Shown: one piece after another, positions 1 to 11,290 of the stretch
Position numbering within the stretch: position 1 is the first letter of the stretch
Layout of the letters: every line of letters begins with the position of its first letter
Assembly (NCBI GenBank): GCA_902806565.1
Contig: CADCXA010000001.1
Span: forward strand, 62,001 to 126,000
Source of the DNA: Hypoxylon rubiginosum
Lineage: Eukaryota > Ascomycota > Sordariomycetes > Xylariales > Hypoxylaceae
Direction of reading: 5' to 3'
DNA length: 64,000 nt
Position numbers and translations under genes: made by a program
The notes under the pieces: generated by a model
What the model was told of the DNA's origin: nothing
The model's input: only the letters and a program-made list of their open reading frames with translations
Databases searched by the model: none

Positions 1-2130
1 ATAAAAATAATATTTTAAAAAAATATATTATTAAATTAAAATTTATTTTAATTATTAAAACTTTTTTTATTTTATTATTATTAAAATATTAAATTAAAAA
101 TAAGCTTAATAAGCTTAGTAATTTATTTTATATTAGTTTATTATTAATTATTAACTAGGATATTTAAATAAAAAAACTAATATTTTATTTAAATTATTAT
201 AATATTATTTTAAAAAAAAAAAAACTAAAAATTAGTTAATTATTTTAATTTTATAAAAAAAATATTTTTCGTATTTATAAGAAATTATATTTACTGTTTT
301 AACTATTATTTTACTTATATTAAAATAACTTTATAATTTTAAAATATTATAATAATTATTAAAATTTATAAAAAATCTTAAAAAAATTATATTAAAAAAT
401 CCTGTTTATTTAAAATAAAAAAGTTAATTAAAAAAAAATATAAAAATATAAAATAATTTACTTTATTATAAAAATTATTTATAAATATTAATAGTTTTAT
501 AATAAAAAATTATAAAATTTAAATATAATATATATATTACTAATTATATAAAAATAAATAAAATTATAAAATTAATAACTTATAATTTTTAATAATTTAA
601 TTTAAAAAATATAGTTAAAAAATATATTAAAAAATACTTAAAATATTAAAAAAATAAAATTTTAAAATATATATTTTATAGTTTCTTTTAATTTATAAAA
701 TTTTATTATAAATTTTAATATATTATTATAATAAATTTTATTATAAATTTATTATTATTAAATAAATATAATTTTATATAAATAATAATAAATCTTTTTA
801 TAAAAATAACTTATTTTATTTTTTTTAAAATAAAAAAAAAATTTAATAATTTTATTAAAATTTTTACTAAAAAATATTAAAAATTATATAATATATTACT
901 AGATATTATTTTTAATAAAAACTTTAAATTTATAATATATTTATAAAAAAACTTTTTTAAATTAATAAATATTAAATTTTATATAAATATAACTTTTTAT
1001 TTTTAAATTAATAGTTAAATTAAATAATTTAATTAAATTTTTAAAACTTATTTATAATTATTTATTAATTATAAAATAAATAATTAAAAAGATTTATTTT
1101 TTATAGTTAAATTTATTTATAATAATATAATTTTATTCTTTTTTTATAAAATATTTTTTTATATTAATTATAATTATTATTTTATAATATATAATTTTTT
1201 ATTTAAAATACTTAAAAATCTAAAAAACTAATTTTACTTTTATTAAATAACTTAAATTTAAAAAGATATTTAAAAATACTTTAAATAAAACCAATATTAA
1301 ATAAAAATTTAAATAAATATAAAACATATTAAAAATTTTAAATATATTAAAAAATAATTAGTTATATTAAATATTAAAAATATAAAAATAAAAAAACTTA
1401 TAAAAAAATTAAATTAAAAAATATTAAAACTTTTTAAAATTTAAAAAATAATTTCTTTAATTATTATAAAATTTATATTTTTTAAAAATTAAAAAATCTA
1501 TAACTTATTTTATATTTCTTTTATTAAATTTTATTATATTAATAATTAAATATTATTTAACTTTAATTAAATTTTATAAAAAATAACTTTAATTAAAATA
1601 AAAAATTATTAAATAAAAAAAATAAAAAACTTTATAAAAAACTTAAAAAAAATAAAATATTTAATTAAATAAAAAAAATAACTTATTAAAAAATATTAAA
1701 TTTAAAAACCTTATAATTATTTATTTAATAAAAAAACTAAATATTTTATTAAAAACTTTTATTAATAATAATTAAGAAAATTTATAGATTTTTATATATA
1801 TAAAATAATATTTTAAAATAAAACTTAAAAAAAAAAAAGTTAATATTATACGGCTTAATTTAAATAACTTATTTAATTAAAAAAACTTATAATTATAAAT
1901 TTTAATAAATATATATTTTATATATTAATATATAAGTTAATTAAAATTAAATAAATAAAAATAATTTAAATTAAAATAATAAAACTAATATATATTAATT
2001 AAACGTTTAAAATAATAATAAAATAAAAATTAAATAGTAATTTTAAGATATAAATAAGGCTTTAAATTCCTGTTTAAATTAAAAAGAATTAAGGATTTTA
2101 AAACCTGTAAAAATTATTATATTAAATTGA
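1..2130. repeat. Extremely AT-rich, RIP-degraded block
   Basis: Almost only A and T. The few remaining C and G lie mainly in AC, CT, AG and GT contexts, while CpA and TpG are nearly absent and TpA is everywhere. That is the signature of repeat-induced point mutation, which converts C to T at CpA in duplicated DNA of Pezizomycotina. No coding frame survives, so the original element (probably a transposon) cannot be named. Composition becomes normal between about 2060 and 2140. The block continues past the left edge of the window. Confidence 0.85.
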
Positions 2131-3325
2131 AATTATTCCAAGTCTCTGATACAGACCCTTGTTACATGTGTAGATAAAACCCGCGCCACGTCTGGGACCC
2201 CGGCAGCGTCGGTCGTATAGGGTCTTGATTAACCCAGCGCAGCAACCCAAGACTCAAGTATCTCCTCGGAAAAGACTCCCCTGTGGCTTATAGACTTAAC
2301 CCTTAACAATACACGACCACAGGCGCAGTCCGGTAGCTCACCGCGTGGCATCATCTTGAAGAAACCATAGATCACTGGGAGGCGTGGGGTATTCGCGCAC
2401 TATCCTCTCGATCAGCTTCTGACGGGAACATCTACGCCACGTGACTCGCGCGTATCATTTATCTAGAGGCATCCGTCTACGTCGCATACTGTTCTTCGAG
2501 TCCGTTGCTAACAAATTGCAGTATGCCACTCCGATGCTGGCCGGACGTTGAAAGAATATGTTCAGAGGATACTTGTCTCTTAGTCAACTGGTTCATACCG
2601 CTGTTCGCTCCAATGTCCGAAGAGTGGCCGTTCGACTGGCGGCCTACCAGCATCGGACTAGCCGACGAATCTCCAGGATGCCATAGCCGCCCCTATGCGA
2701 AAATTACCTGGCTGCGCTTTCATATCTATCAAAAGCCAAAACGTCTCCTATACGCGAGAAGCTAGGATCCTAATAACAAAAGCCTATAGGTATTCATAAG
2801 GTGCGGACTAGCACTACTATCCCTTACCTCGGCCTGACCGTCGGAAGACGAACCATCACGCAGCGCTTCCAGTCAATCAAAGCAGTCAAAGAAATAACTT
2901 TTATTTGAATTGTATAAAACCGAACCAAATATTTAAATATTTACAATTGATTGAGGCTATTCCCGACCGGTCTAATTATCTAACCAATAGGAAGGCTTCC
3001 AGGGCCTATAAACCCATATTAAAAGTCAAACCACCAAAAATCATCGTGACATTCGTTATCGATAATCATTTTATAGGTATATATCCCCATTTTACCATTC
3101 CATATTAAGTAATTAATGGGTCTATATATACGTCATTTTCGACCGGTTAATCAATCAATTATATAAAAAATCTAATTAGTCCCGATAAATTTCTAGAATT
3201 CTCCGATTGGGCAGTCTGAACCAAGTCAAATGTCAATCGAACCAATCATGTGATTGATTGATTGGAAGCGCTGGCATCACGACATTGCCGTCGTTCTCAT
3301 TTTCTCCTACCTCAAAGACCCCCGA
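2131..3325. other. Intergenic, no gene recognised
   Basis: Normal base composition up to about 2890, then moderately AT-rich sequence. The open frames at 2505-2765 and 2905-3108 lack an ATG in good context, show no motif, and the first opens with TTG. I see no gene here. Confidence 0.5.
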
Positions 3326-3574
3326 TGTCAGGCCTTAGGTCTTGTTACACAATCCTAGCCCTTATTATCCGGAAGGTATCGTGACCCCTAGGATGGCGAG
3401 ATTGGGTGCTTGTGCCAACAGGGTTATCGGAGGCGGATACGGCGGGTTCTCTTATCCGATAGGCTTCTTCTTCTGGCATTCTTGTATATACGAGGGCATT
3501 TGTAGCTGTTAGGTCCATAGCTCCTTGTACAACAACGTTGTTATTTTCCTCATCGCTTGAACGGTCTCGTGACA
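3326..3574 (-). mobile_element. Solo LTR, family L (reverse orientation)
   Basis: A 249-bp sequence bounded by TGTCA and TGACA, the short inverted ends of an LTR. It aligns along its whole length with the element at 58832-59073 in the same orientation and, more distantly in reverse, with 36045-36342. Shared landmarks are the ends, a block read on the minus strand as GTTGTxCACGA, and one read as AGCTAxxxACCTAA. The flanks CCCGA and CGGGG are not a target-site duplication, so this copy is old or rearranged. No internal region is present. Confidence 0.75.
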
Positions 3575-3884
3575 CGGGGAATCGTGATGGGATTCGAGCG
3601 ATGGGATTTAAGTAACTGGAAATCGAGCGGCGAGGAATCAAGCAACGTAAAGTTAAACACTATGAAATTGACAAACGAGGAATCGAACAACAATGAATCA
3701 GGCGATATACTAGCAAGATGTTTTTGACAGGGAGGGGAAAGCTTGAACCAGTTAGAACCAGTTGGCATTACAGTGTTTCGCCAGCAAATCCCATGAGGTT
3801 CCTTTAGCACGGCCTCAAAGCACGGACTACGGATTACAAGAGATATAGGAGGAAATCTACTGGTCAATATGGTTAAGATTACAT

Positions 3885-3975
3885 AGTCACAATCAAAATC
3901 ACAATCAAAAAGGGAGCAAGTTTCATGCGGACAGACAAATATCAATTCCCCAACTATCTATCCATTATCGGCGAA
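3885..3975. repeat. Duplicated 3' flank of the zinc-knuckle genes (copy 1)
   Basis: The stretch beginning with repeated CACAATCAAAA and containing TTTCATGCGGACAGAC and CAACTATCTATCC matches 14085-14165 with a few substitutions. Both copies lie just beyond the 3' ends of the paralogous zinc-knuckle genes. The duplication therefore includes non-coding flank. Confidence 0.6.
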
Positions 3976-4163
3976 ATCAACGCAGAAGAATTGTCAGTCA
4001 GCCTTGGAGGCGACTTGTAAAGCAAAACTCGGCCTTAATATTGCCCATAGAGCACAACATAGCCTCAGGGAGGTATTAGATCTGCGCCTATGGCTGCAGA
4101 ATAGAGTCCGCTCACAGCACATTCGAATGGTGTTGCGCCTGATATTCCAATTCGAGCTCCTAA

Positions 4164-5780
4164 CTACTGCAGTCCTGGCTGCTGAGTTTGGAGGTACGCC
4201 TCTTGGGCTTGGTGGTGTGCCTGCTGAGCTTGGACGTGCGCCTCTTGGGCTTGATTGTACGCTTCCTGCCGAGCCTGGAGCTGTGCTTGCTCTTGATCGT
4301 GGAGCTGGGCTGCTTGCTGGGCTGCCTGCTGGGCTTGGAGGTGCGCTTGTTGGACTTGGAGGTACGCTTCCTGCTGAGCTTGGAGCTGTGCTTGCTCCTG
4401 GTCGTGGAGCTGGGCTGCTTGCTGGGCTTGGAGATGCGCTTGTTGGACTTGGAGGTACGCTTCCTGCTGAGCTTGGATCTGGGATTGCTGCTGTTGCTCC
4501 TGCTGCTGCTGCCGCTCTTGTTCTAGACGAGCTTGCACTGCATTGGAGACATTGCTACTGGAATTTGCTGTGCGGTAGTGCAAAATGCTGCGGTAGCCCT
4601 GGTCTGGCAATTGCCGTACGCGATCCAGGTTGGCAGTAGCTTCATCTTGCACCAGTAGGTTACTTTGTTCCTCGGCCTTCTTCTCGTAATCCCAGCTTTC
4701 AAAGTGGTTGGGATCGAGACGCAGCATCATCTGTCGGCTAATCGGACCTTGGGAGGGCATGCCGTACTGGATTGCGAGCTCATTCCAACCGCGCGTCGAT
4801 CTCAGAGGGGGTATGCCCATGCGATTGGTGATCTCGAAGGTGTATCTACCTTGGTCGTCCATCGGTGGCTGCAACGCACAATTATCAATTGTGTGTCCCC
4901 GACGATTGCAGCGGTAGCATCCTGGAATGTCACCCACAGGATCGCTTGGCCAGACACACCGGGCGATTTGATGACCAACGGCGCCACAGTTCCCACAGCG
5001 TACACGTCTAGGGCGTTGTGGTGCATTGGCTGGCCGAGATCGCCTGTTGGGATCGTGTGCGCCCGCCGAGTGGAGTTGAGCCTGCCTTCGGGCGCCGGGA
5101 CGCTCGAGAGGGTCAAAACGACGACGCCAATCACGGCTCTCCTCGTACTCTAGTTGACGTTGCGCCGCCCTGTCGTCGCGGTACACCAAGAGGTGAATTT
5201 GGTCTTGTTCGCCAAACATCGAAGTCATACGCGACGTGGTTTCGGCCCATGCACGAGGGCCGTTTAGGGTGCCTAGAGTCGTATTGTCGTTGATAATCCT
5301 CATTTCGTTGTTGAGTGCCCGCCCGTTCAGGTTCCGGAACCGGAAGCGATTACCATCGCGAAACAGGTCGGTAGGTTGGTTCCCCCATCGGACTAAGGGG
5401 ATTGTCGTACGTTCAGGCCTGAACTGAATGACATCACCTCTTCCGTGCTGTTGGTTGCTGGTGGACTCTGATGCAGCAGGACGTTGAGATGAACCGCCGG
5501 GCGGCTGATTGCCAGTCACGGGGGCTTCGTTGGCGTTGCTCCACTGGCTCCTTGATAGGGCTTCAGCGGCAGATGGTGTTAAGCCTTGGTGCGGCTGCTC
5601 TGTTTGGGGCGCTGCGTTGTTGGCATTGGTTGAAGGGGACGGCTGTGATGCGTCAGCCATTCTGATGTCATTGTATTGGTTGACAACCAGCGCGCCATTC
5701 GGCTGCGCAGAGTTGGGATCGTATTGGTTGATAACCGGCGCGCCATTCGGCTGCGCGGAGTTAGGATTGTTTTCGCTCAT
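4164..5780 (-). CDS. Double CCHC zinc-knuckle protein, paralogue 1
   Basis: Protein of 538 residues from the ATG at 5778-5780, which lies in good context (ACAGCCATGAG); an upstream in-frame start at 5798 is less likely. Two canonical zinc knuckles (C-x2-C-x4-H-x4-C) lie at about residues 262-275 and 288-301, separated by the conserved VGDIPGCYRC linker. CCHC knuckles bind single-stranded nucleic acid and are typical of retrotransposon Gag and RNA-binding proteins. The N-terminus has a 17-residue tandem repeat (DPNSAQPNGA type) at about residues 4-37. The C-terminus is a long Q/A-rich repeat region of probable coiled coil. It is paralogous to 14358-15599 (shared motifs SRSQWSNA / GRSHWSNA, PLRSxxGWNxLA, GPISR) and to the remnant near 52440. 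There is no reverse transcriptase or protease nearby. The function is unknown; a domesticated Gag-like protein is one possibility. Confidence 0.75.
   Translation of the reverse strand: MSENNPNSAQPNGAPVINQYDPNSAQPNGALVVNQYNDIRMADASQPSPSTNANNAAPQTEQPHQGLTPSAAEALSRSQWSNANEAPVTGNQPPGGSSQRPAASESTSNQQHGRGDVIQFRPERTTIPLVRWGNQPTDLFRDGNRFRFRNLNGRALNNEMRIINDNTTLGTLNGPRAWAETTSRMTSMFGEQDQIHLLVYRDDRAAQRQLEYEESRDWRRRFDPLERPGARRQAQLHSAGAHDPNRRSRPANAPQRPRRVRCGNCGAVGHQIARCVWPSDPVGDIPGCYRCNRRGHTIDNCALQPPMDDQGRYTFEITNRMGIPPLRSTRGWNELAIQYGMPSQGPISRQMMLRLDPNHFESWDYEKKAEEQSNLLVQDEATANLDRVRQLPDQGYRSILHYRTANSSSNVSNAVQARLEQERQQQQEQQQQSQIQAQQEAYLQVQQAHLQAQQAAQLHDQEQAQLQAQQEAYLQVQQAHLQAQQAAQQAAQLHDQEQAQLQARQEAYNQAQEAHVQAQQAHHQAQEAYLQTQQPGLQ
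4225..4500 (-). repeat. Tandem Q/A-rich coding repeats in zinc-knuckle paralogue 1
   Basis: About two and a half imperfect units encoding alternations of QAQQEAYLQVQQAHLQAQQ with an LHDQEQAQLQ spacer. The units keep the reading frame. Paralogue 2 ends in a short Q-rich tail instead, so the array expanded after the duplication. Confidence 0.75.
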
Positions 5781-6500
5781 GGCTGTGGAGAGTGGCAAGT
5801 AGACTTGGATGTGTGGATGTGTGGATGTGTTATATGTTATGGCGCTGTGTTATGATGATTTCTTTTTTGTGATGGTGTGCGGTGTTAGGAGATGAGTGGA
5901 AAATGTTGTTGAGAGGAAGAAAAAAAAGATTCTCCAAGTTGGAGAAAGGCAGTCTTTTGTAAATAAAAATATTTGCATGGGCGCACGGGTAACTCTAGAG
6001 CATTCTGTACCTGCCTGTCGCTTAATACATCAGGTAGGGATGCACCGGTAATAGGTAGAACGTGGATTATACTAGGCAACGGCACCCCTCACCGATGTAT
6101 TTTCAGAGGCTACTTGGGTAGGCAGTACATATATTATCTAATAATTTACCGTAGTGCACCTTGTAATAGTCCCTGGGTTCATATTTCTAACTCTGAATTG
6201 CCTGTACCTAGATTTATTTTCATCACCTAGCCACACAACCCACAGCCCCATAGCCTATCCATTCCATATCAATGCCCTCCTTGCATCTTACTACGTACGA
6301 GTTACAGAAGTACTAATCATGGTTAAATATCAAGTTAGTGCCTACGATCTACCATGTTTCACGTGTCACATTTATTTGCAGGAGATTCTTAATAGTAGTT
6401 ATGCCTTTGGACGTCATTATCAGGGATGAGGCTCTGCGGGAAATTGAGGCTCTGTGTGGGGGAATCAAAGCTCTGTGGGGTACCTAAGCTGGGGTAAATT
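5781..6500. promoter_or_regulatory. Upstream region of zinc-knuckle paralogue 1, shared with paralogue 2
   Basis: This non-coding region resembles 15600-16430. Both contain a GCGCACGG block, the words TACCTGxCxGTCGCT and ATAGxTAGAACGTGGATTA, and repeated GAGGCTCTG words (6430-6475 here, four copies at 16351-16420 in the other). Conservation of order suggests that promoter sequence was copied with the gene. No experimental promoter element can be assigned. Confidence 0.5.
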
Positions 6501-8501
6501 GGTCAATTCAAACCCAGAATGGAACCCACGCTAACCTATATTGGACTAGCCCCGGGTATTTCCAAACTCCTCTGCACCCATCTGACCCATGCACCTGCAT
6601 TGACGTAAAATTTGCAACTTGGAAGGAATAGTAACCCAGAATATACGTACCTACCGCCTGTAACCCAAGCCTCTCACCCCTCTAGTACGCTTATCGCTGC
6701 TTCTTTCGATGCTTCTCTCGCCGCTAGGTTAGATGCAAGGTTTCTTCGTCGATTATGTCCCTAATTATCCACAATAGTCATCTAAAGCTACAATCGCTTG
6801 ACTATGAGGTCATAAACGCACCCGAGGGTTTAAATCCTATCCGGGTGTCGCTAATTCGCCCGCAACGGACCACATATTGGTTATTGTGCATGAGCGACTA
6901 AGATCGGCGGCGTTACGACGTCGTCTTCATAATAGTTAGGTTAACTTCGAATTGATCAGATTATCTATATACATCCCAGTCCCATGAATATTCGCCGTGA
7001 CTAGTCGTAACAGATGACATGTAAACACAATCCACGTAGCTCCCGAACGTAGGTATTCCTTAGGATCTCTACCAGCCCACTTACCTACCTAGATACCTAG
7101 CCCGTAACTTTGTAGATCTTAGCTAGATCATCTAACTAAAGTCTTTACCTCTTCTCTAAAATTCTTTGTGGTTTCTCGTTTTATGACATTTCATGTGACT
7201 CCGTTGGCTCTTTGTATTTCCGTCCAGAGCTCGCATCAAAAACATACCGGTTTGTAAAGAACATCCAGCCAGAGGCATTTAGCATCAGAAATGTATATAA
7301 AGCCTTCAAGACAGGACAGTTAAGCTCGAAAGGCAGTCTAATTAACCTGCAGAGGCTCAAAGAGCTAAGAGCACAATCACTAGAGCAACTCGAAGAGAAT
7401 GCCTAGCAAACAATCGACATAACCAGCCTACAGGAAGACTCGAGGAGGTAAGAGATCAGACATCAAACCTAAAAGATTGGCATCTGAACTCTGCATAGCT
7501 CAAGCAGAAGATTAGACAGTCACGGAAACGCACAACCCGAACCGATGATACAAGACGATTTCGCGGCGAGCTCCCCAGCAGTCTCTACATCCGACGGCGC
7601 GATTCGTACACGAAACCACAAAGTGCATCGCGAGAGTCGAACCACGCACTGCTAATCAGTATATCTAAGAGGCCGCCTCCATCAAATCATCACAGGGAAG
7701 GATTCTCTTCGAATGTTTCCCCGACCGACCTCCTTCAGAGTTTTTTGCGTAGACTCGAGCATCCTCTAGGTTCGAGACGTCGACTCGTCTACAGAGGAAT
7801 AACCAAATGCTCACAGCAATCCTCGAGACTTGCCATCGAGTCTCGCGATCACGTACCGAACCGCAACCCTACGGCGCATCCAATACGTCCTACACCTCTT
7901 TGCCACATTCTCACTGCCAGTCATTTCAGATATCCGATGAGCATATACAAAGACGGATGCTCTTCACATAGATTAGCCTAGACCAATATAGAAACATTTA
8001 CGTTTGTCTTCATGGCATTCCCTACTTTTCCAGCGACGTCTCGTGATCCATGTAACAGATAGCCCATACCATCCCAACCGCCATAAACAGTCTATATTAG
8101 GTACTTGAAGTTTGCAATTTACCTAGTCTGGTGTCCACCGTAGCATACATATGATATATCCCCTAGAACGGGTGAAAGGGTATCTAGCAAAGCAGGAAGT
8201 TGCAATTTTCATACAAATAAATACCAAAAAAAGGCACAGCTATCGGTAGTGGGAATCAAGATAAGGAAAGATTATATGCGATAGGCAGTGCGAGCCAGCT
8301 GCCGGACAAGACCTAGGACAACGACGGCGAATTCCAAAATTCCCAGTGCGCGGCGGAACATTCGGCACTAAATTCTTTTTTTAAAACTGCCCTGGCCCAA
8401 GTTTTCCATTCTTTTTCGCCCTCTCAACCCGACAACATCCTCTTCAATCCATACGCGAATCCCCCAAACCTCAACACATTACCACGCCGCCAAATAATAG
8501 T
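6501..8501. other. Intergenic, no gene recognised
   Basis: Mixed-composition sequence. The frame at 7212-7406 opens with TTG and has no upstream exon or motif; it could be a relic of a mobile-element ORF. A pyrimidine-rich stretch at about 8405-8480 immediately precedes the ATG at 8502 and is the likely promoter/5' leader of the next gene. Confidence 0.4.
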
Positions 8502-10898
8502 ATGGAAGACGATAACATCCTGGGCATCACTGCCCCTACCACTACCGCCTGGGTATCATGGGAGTGCGTCAGAGACGAGCTCGACTCGCTCATCGGGCAG
8601 CAACCGGTCCCCAAAGTACGCCTCGGTCACGTAGAAGGGCCTCACGGATCAGGTAAGAGCACGGGAATGCTAGAGTATATCTCACACCAAATACGAATCG
8701 TGAGCCCGGAGACGACCGTAATCTACGTACCCTCGTTTGACCACGAAGCGGCTCTTCTCCACGTGTACTTCCAGTCGACAAGTTCAACACACACACGATT
8801 GAAAGGTAACACTCGTGTCGGGTTCGATGGAGGCATCGAGTCAAAGCTTTGCCTAACGACCATCGCCCGGCTCCGACAGGACATTCTCCACTCCACGCTG
8901 CCGGAACGCGTAGCACTGCTGCTGGATCTCCAGCGAGCGCCTACGGCCGACGGCGAACTCCTCTTGTCCGAGCTGGCGCACTGGTGTCGAGGTTTGCTAT
9001 CCGACGCAGATTCTTCGGGACGCGAGCTCACACTTATCACGATGGCCACCTTTTCTCGCCCGCCGATTCACAAACTCTTAGCGGATCACCTCCAGACTCG
9101 ATGCCAGCATATCATCATGACCAAGAGCGGCGTCAGCCATGTCCCAGGCCCTTCGACCTCGCTTTCATCGGAGGATCTCCCTCTCCGAACCGCATGTGCA
9201 ACGATCGAGGGAGACATTTTCCGTAATATCATGAAGGAATTGGTAGATGCATACCTGGTCGGAGAATTTGACCGTAATCGACATAAAAGATCGAATTTGG
9301 AAGTCGAGAACGAACTCAAAACGGTGCGCGAGGATAATGTCCTGGAGACCATGGTGGAGACACTTGATATGGTCGAGATAAGAGGACGTAAGCTGCAAGG
9401 CGACAAGGCAAAGGGCTTCAGCGTAGTCGTCTTTATGGATATAGAAGACGACGGGCTGATGCTAATTCTCGAAGACACATGCTTCGACCTTGATATTGCA
9501 TTGTTCAGAATTGATGAAGATTCAAACCTCGCACAGATATTCGAGATACTTGTCCACTTGGGACCCAAGATCGTCTGCATCCATCCTGGTTCTCCCTTCG
9601 CTTTATATATTCCAAGGATCGCAGCGATCGTTTACTATGGTGCTGCATGCTGCCGAACGGTCTTCGATACATCCATTGGCCAGTTCTCAACGATGCAGGT
9701 TAGCTGGTCAAGGATGGATCTTTTGACGGCACAGTCTTACGCACTGAAGTCCGCAGGCTCCGATGGGATGAGAAAGACTTTCTACTGCCTCGGCGACGAC
9801 CTAGATGATATCGAATTCGACGATCACTTTGACTACCGCAAGCTAACTCCTTACGCGCCCGCTTACGAGAGCGAAGTCATGCGCCTTTCATTCGAGCTCT
9901 GCGCCCCTTGGCCCGACCAGGGCATCGACCATGACGACAAATGCCTGGTTCCCCTACCTGCCATGTCCGACGCCAGACTCTTGAAAGAGATGTGGCGTAG
10001 GCTTGTTAACATGGGCTGTCTGCGCTACCTGCCAGATCGCCGCCTCAGGCCAATGCTCAACGGCCCTCGCGCCCGGCGGACACTACGGCACCTCAACCAT
10101 ACGCTCGATAGGGAGCCGAACCCTGTGCCCCTCGCCTACTTTATGGCAGGTATCGAGGACGCCGGTTCGAATCCCACAAAGAGGGTAATGGCTAGAATCG
10201 CGGCGCTCATAAAAGCCGGCAGGGCCATCATAAGCTACGCTGGCCCCGTCCGGGACCTTATGGATAATATGCTACGTATCGAGGATGATCCCAAGAGGGA
10301 GGCCGAGCTCAAGAAGGAGATCCGAGCTCACCTTGTTGCCGTTTGCCGAGGCGTGGGAGCGCGGGAGTTCCGCCGCGGCGACGTCTGGAAGACGCTTGGC
10401 CTCTTCCTTGGAAGAGAAGAACAAGACAGCAGAGGACAAGTATTGGATGGCGCAAACGGCACGCAGATCGCCCCGGCATATTTCGAGCATGCTCTCAACG
10501 TGACCCGAAAGCTGGAGAACATGGTAGGCCTGGACGCTTCCGAGGATCCCATTAGGGACACCGATCTGCAGCCCTACGAACTCGACGCCGTGAACAAACA
10601 ACTGATGCTTTCCTGGCTGCACCATACAGTCGTGTTCCATCCCGGTGCCGAAAAGGCCCCCGTCGACCTTACAACGTATCAGTCGCTGGAGCTACTATCC
10701 GCCTACGAACAGTTCGATGGCTTGGATGGCATTATTAAGGACCACGTGTTCGCCTTCTCGCATGTTGTTATACAAAAAAACGACCGGAGCAGCATTGGCG
10801 CCGTGACGGAGATCCCCGCGCGACTCGTCCAAAGCTTGATGCGAGAGAGAGGACCGCTCTTCCTTGAGAACCAGTACCCTCTCACTAAACAGTCCTGA
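8502..10898 (+). CDS. Degenerate DEAH-helicase-like P-loop protein
   Basis: Single exon, 798 residues. A perfect Walker A motif, GPHGSGKST, lies at residues 46-54. The motif II position reads LLLDLQRAPTADGELLL (about 140-155). It aligns with the DEAHERxxxTDxLL pattern of DEAH helicases, but the catalytic Glu, Ala and His are replaced. MATF at 181-184 sits where motif III (SAT) belongs. A RecA2-like half follows (about 306-420): PKIVCIHPGSPFALYIPRIA corresponds to the segment before motif V, but the motif VI QRxGRxGR arginines are absent (AQSYALKSAG). A winged-helix/ratchet-like region (LTPYAPAYESE onward) is suggested. I infer an NTP-binding but catalytically altered helicase fold. A broken paralogue lies at 53815-55800. 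The zinc-knuckle paralogues lie on both sides here, and a zinc-knuckle remnant adjoins the broken copy. Confidence 0.7.
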   Translation: MEDDNILGITAPTTTAWVSWECVRDELDSLIGQQPVPKVRLGHVEGPHGSGKSTGMLEYISHQIRIVSPETTVIYVPSFDHEAALLHVYFQSTSSTHTRLKGNTRVGFDGGIESKLCLTTIARLRQDILHSTLPERVALLLDLQRAPTADGELLLSELAHWCRGLLSDADSSGRELTLITMATFSRPPIHKLLADHLQTRCQHIIMTKSGVSHVPGPSTSLSSEDLPLRTACATIEGDIFRNIMKELVDAYLVGEFDRNRHKRSNLEVENELKTVREDNVLETMVETLDMVEIRGRKLQGDKAKGFSVVVFMDIEDDGLMLILEDTCFDLDIALFRIDEDSNLAQIFEILVHLGPKIVCIHPGSPFALYIPRIAAIVYYGAACCRTVFDTSIGQFSTMQVSWSRMDLLTAQSYALKSAGSDGMRKTFYCLGDDLDDIEFDDHFDYRKLTPYAPAYESEVMRLSFELCAPWPDQGIDHDDKCLVPLPAMSDARLLKEMWRRLVNMGCLRYLPDRRLRPMLNGPRARRTLRHLNHTLDREPNPVPLAYFMAGIEDAGSNPTKRVMARIAALIKAGRAIISYAGPVRDLMDNMLRIEDDPKREAELKKEIRAHLVAVCRGVGAREFRRGDVWKTLGLFLGREEQDSRGQVLDGANGTQIAPAYFEHALNVTRKLENMVGLDASEDPIRDTDLQPYELDAVNKQLMLSWLHHTVVFHPGAEKAPVDLTTYQSLELLSAYEQFDGLDGIIKDHVFAFSHVVIQKNDRSSIGAVTEIPARLVQSLMRERGPLFLENQYPLTKQS

Positions 10899-11194
10899 GC
10901 CAAGGAGCCAGACTACACTACGACCACTTCCTTACATACGACCACTTTGTTACATAACTACGATCATCTCTACGATGGTCTCAATAGTCTACATGGTCTT
11001 TGATCAATGAATTGATTTTTTCCCATTGCCGTCCTTTCTTCATCGTGAATCGTAGAAAGCTATAAGCTAAATATATGCGTAGTAGTACGGCCTTAATCAC
11101 GTTAGAGAGGTGTAAGTCTAAGCAAAATCTAAGAGACTGTAATAACCATGATATCTAAGGTACATGTGTAGGTATTGACAGAGAAAAAGAGTCG

Positions 11195-11290
11195 GATTTC
11201 CCACTGCTGGATTCGAACCAGCCAGCTTTTCATACGTTAGCATGAAAATTCTTCCAGGCGTTTAAGCATTGCGCCAAGTGTACTTCCTTG
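11195..11290 (-). other. tRNA-like sequence (possible pseudo-tRNA or tRNA-derived SINE)
   Basis: On the minus strand GCTGGTTCGAATCCAGC forms a perfect T-arm with canonical B box. About 60 nt upstream, TGGCGCAATGC resembles an A box, and TTTTCAT/ATGAAAA could form a stem between them. The acceptor arms pair only partly and no standard anticodon loop fits, so I do not call a functional tRNA. Confidence 0.4.

Noticed and set aside
2505..3108. Two open frames between the AT block and the first LTR
   Set aside because: The first opens with TTG; neither has introns in sensible places, a motif or a paralogue in the window.
7212..7981. Short plus-strand frames upstream of the helicase-like gene
   Set aside because: Non-ATG opening in the first, no recognised motif, and composition like decayed repeat sequence.
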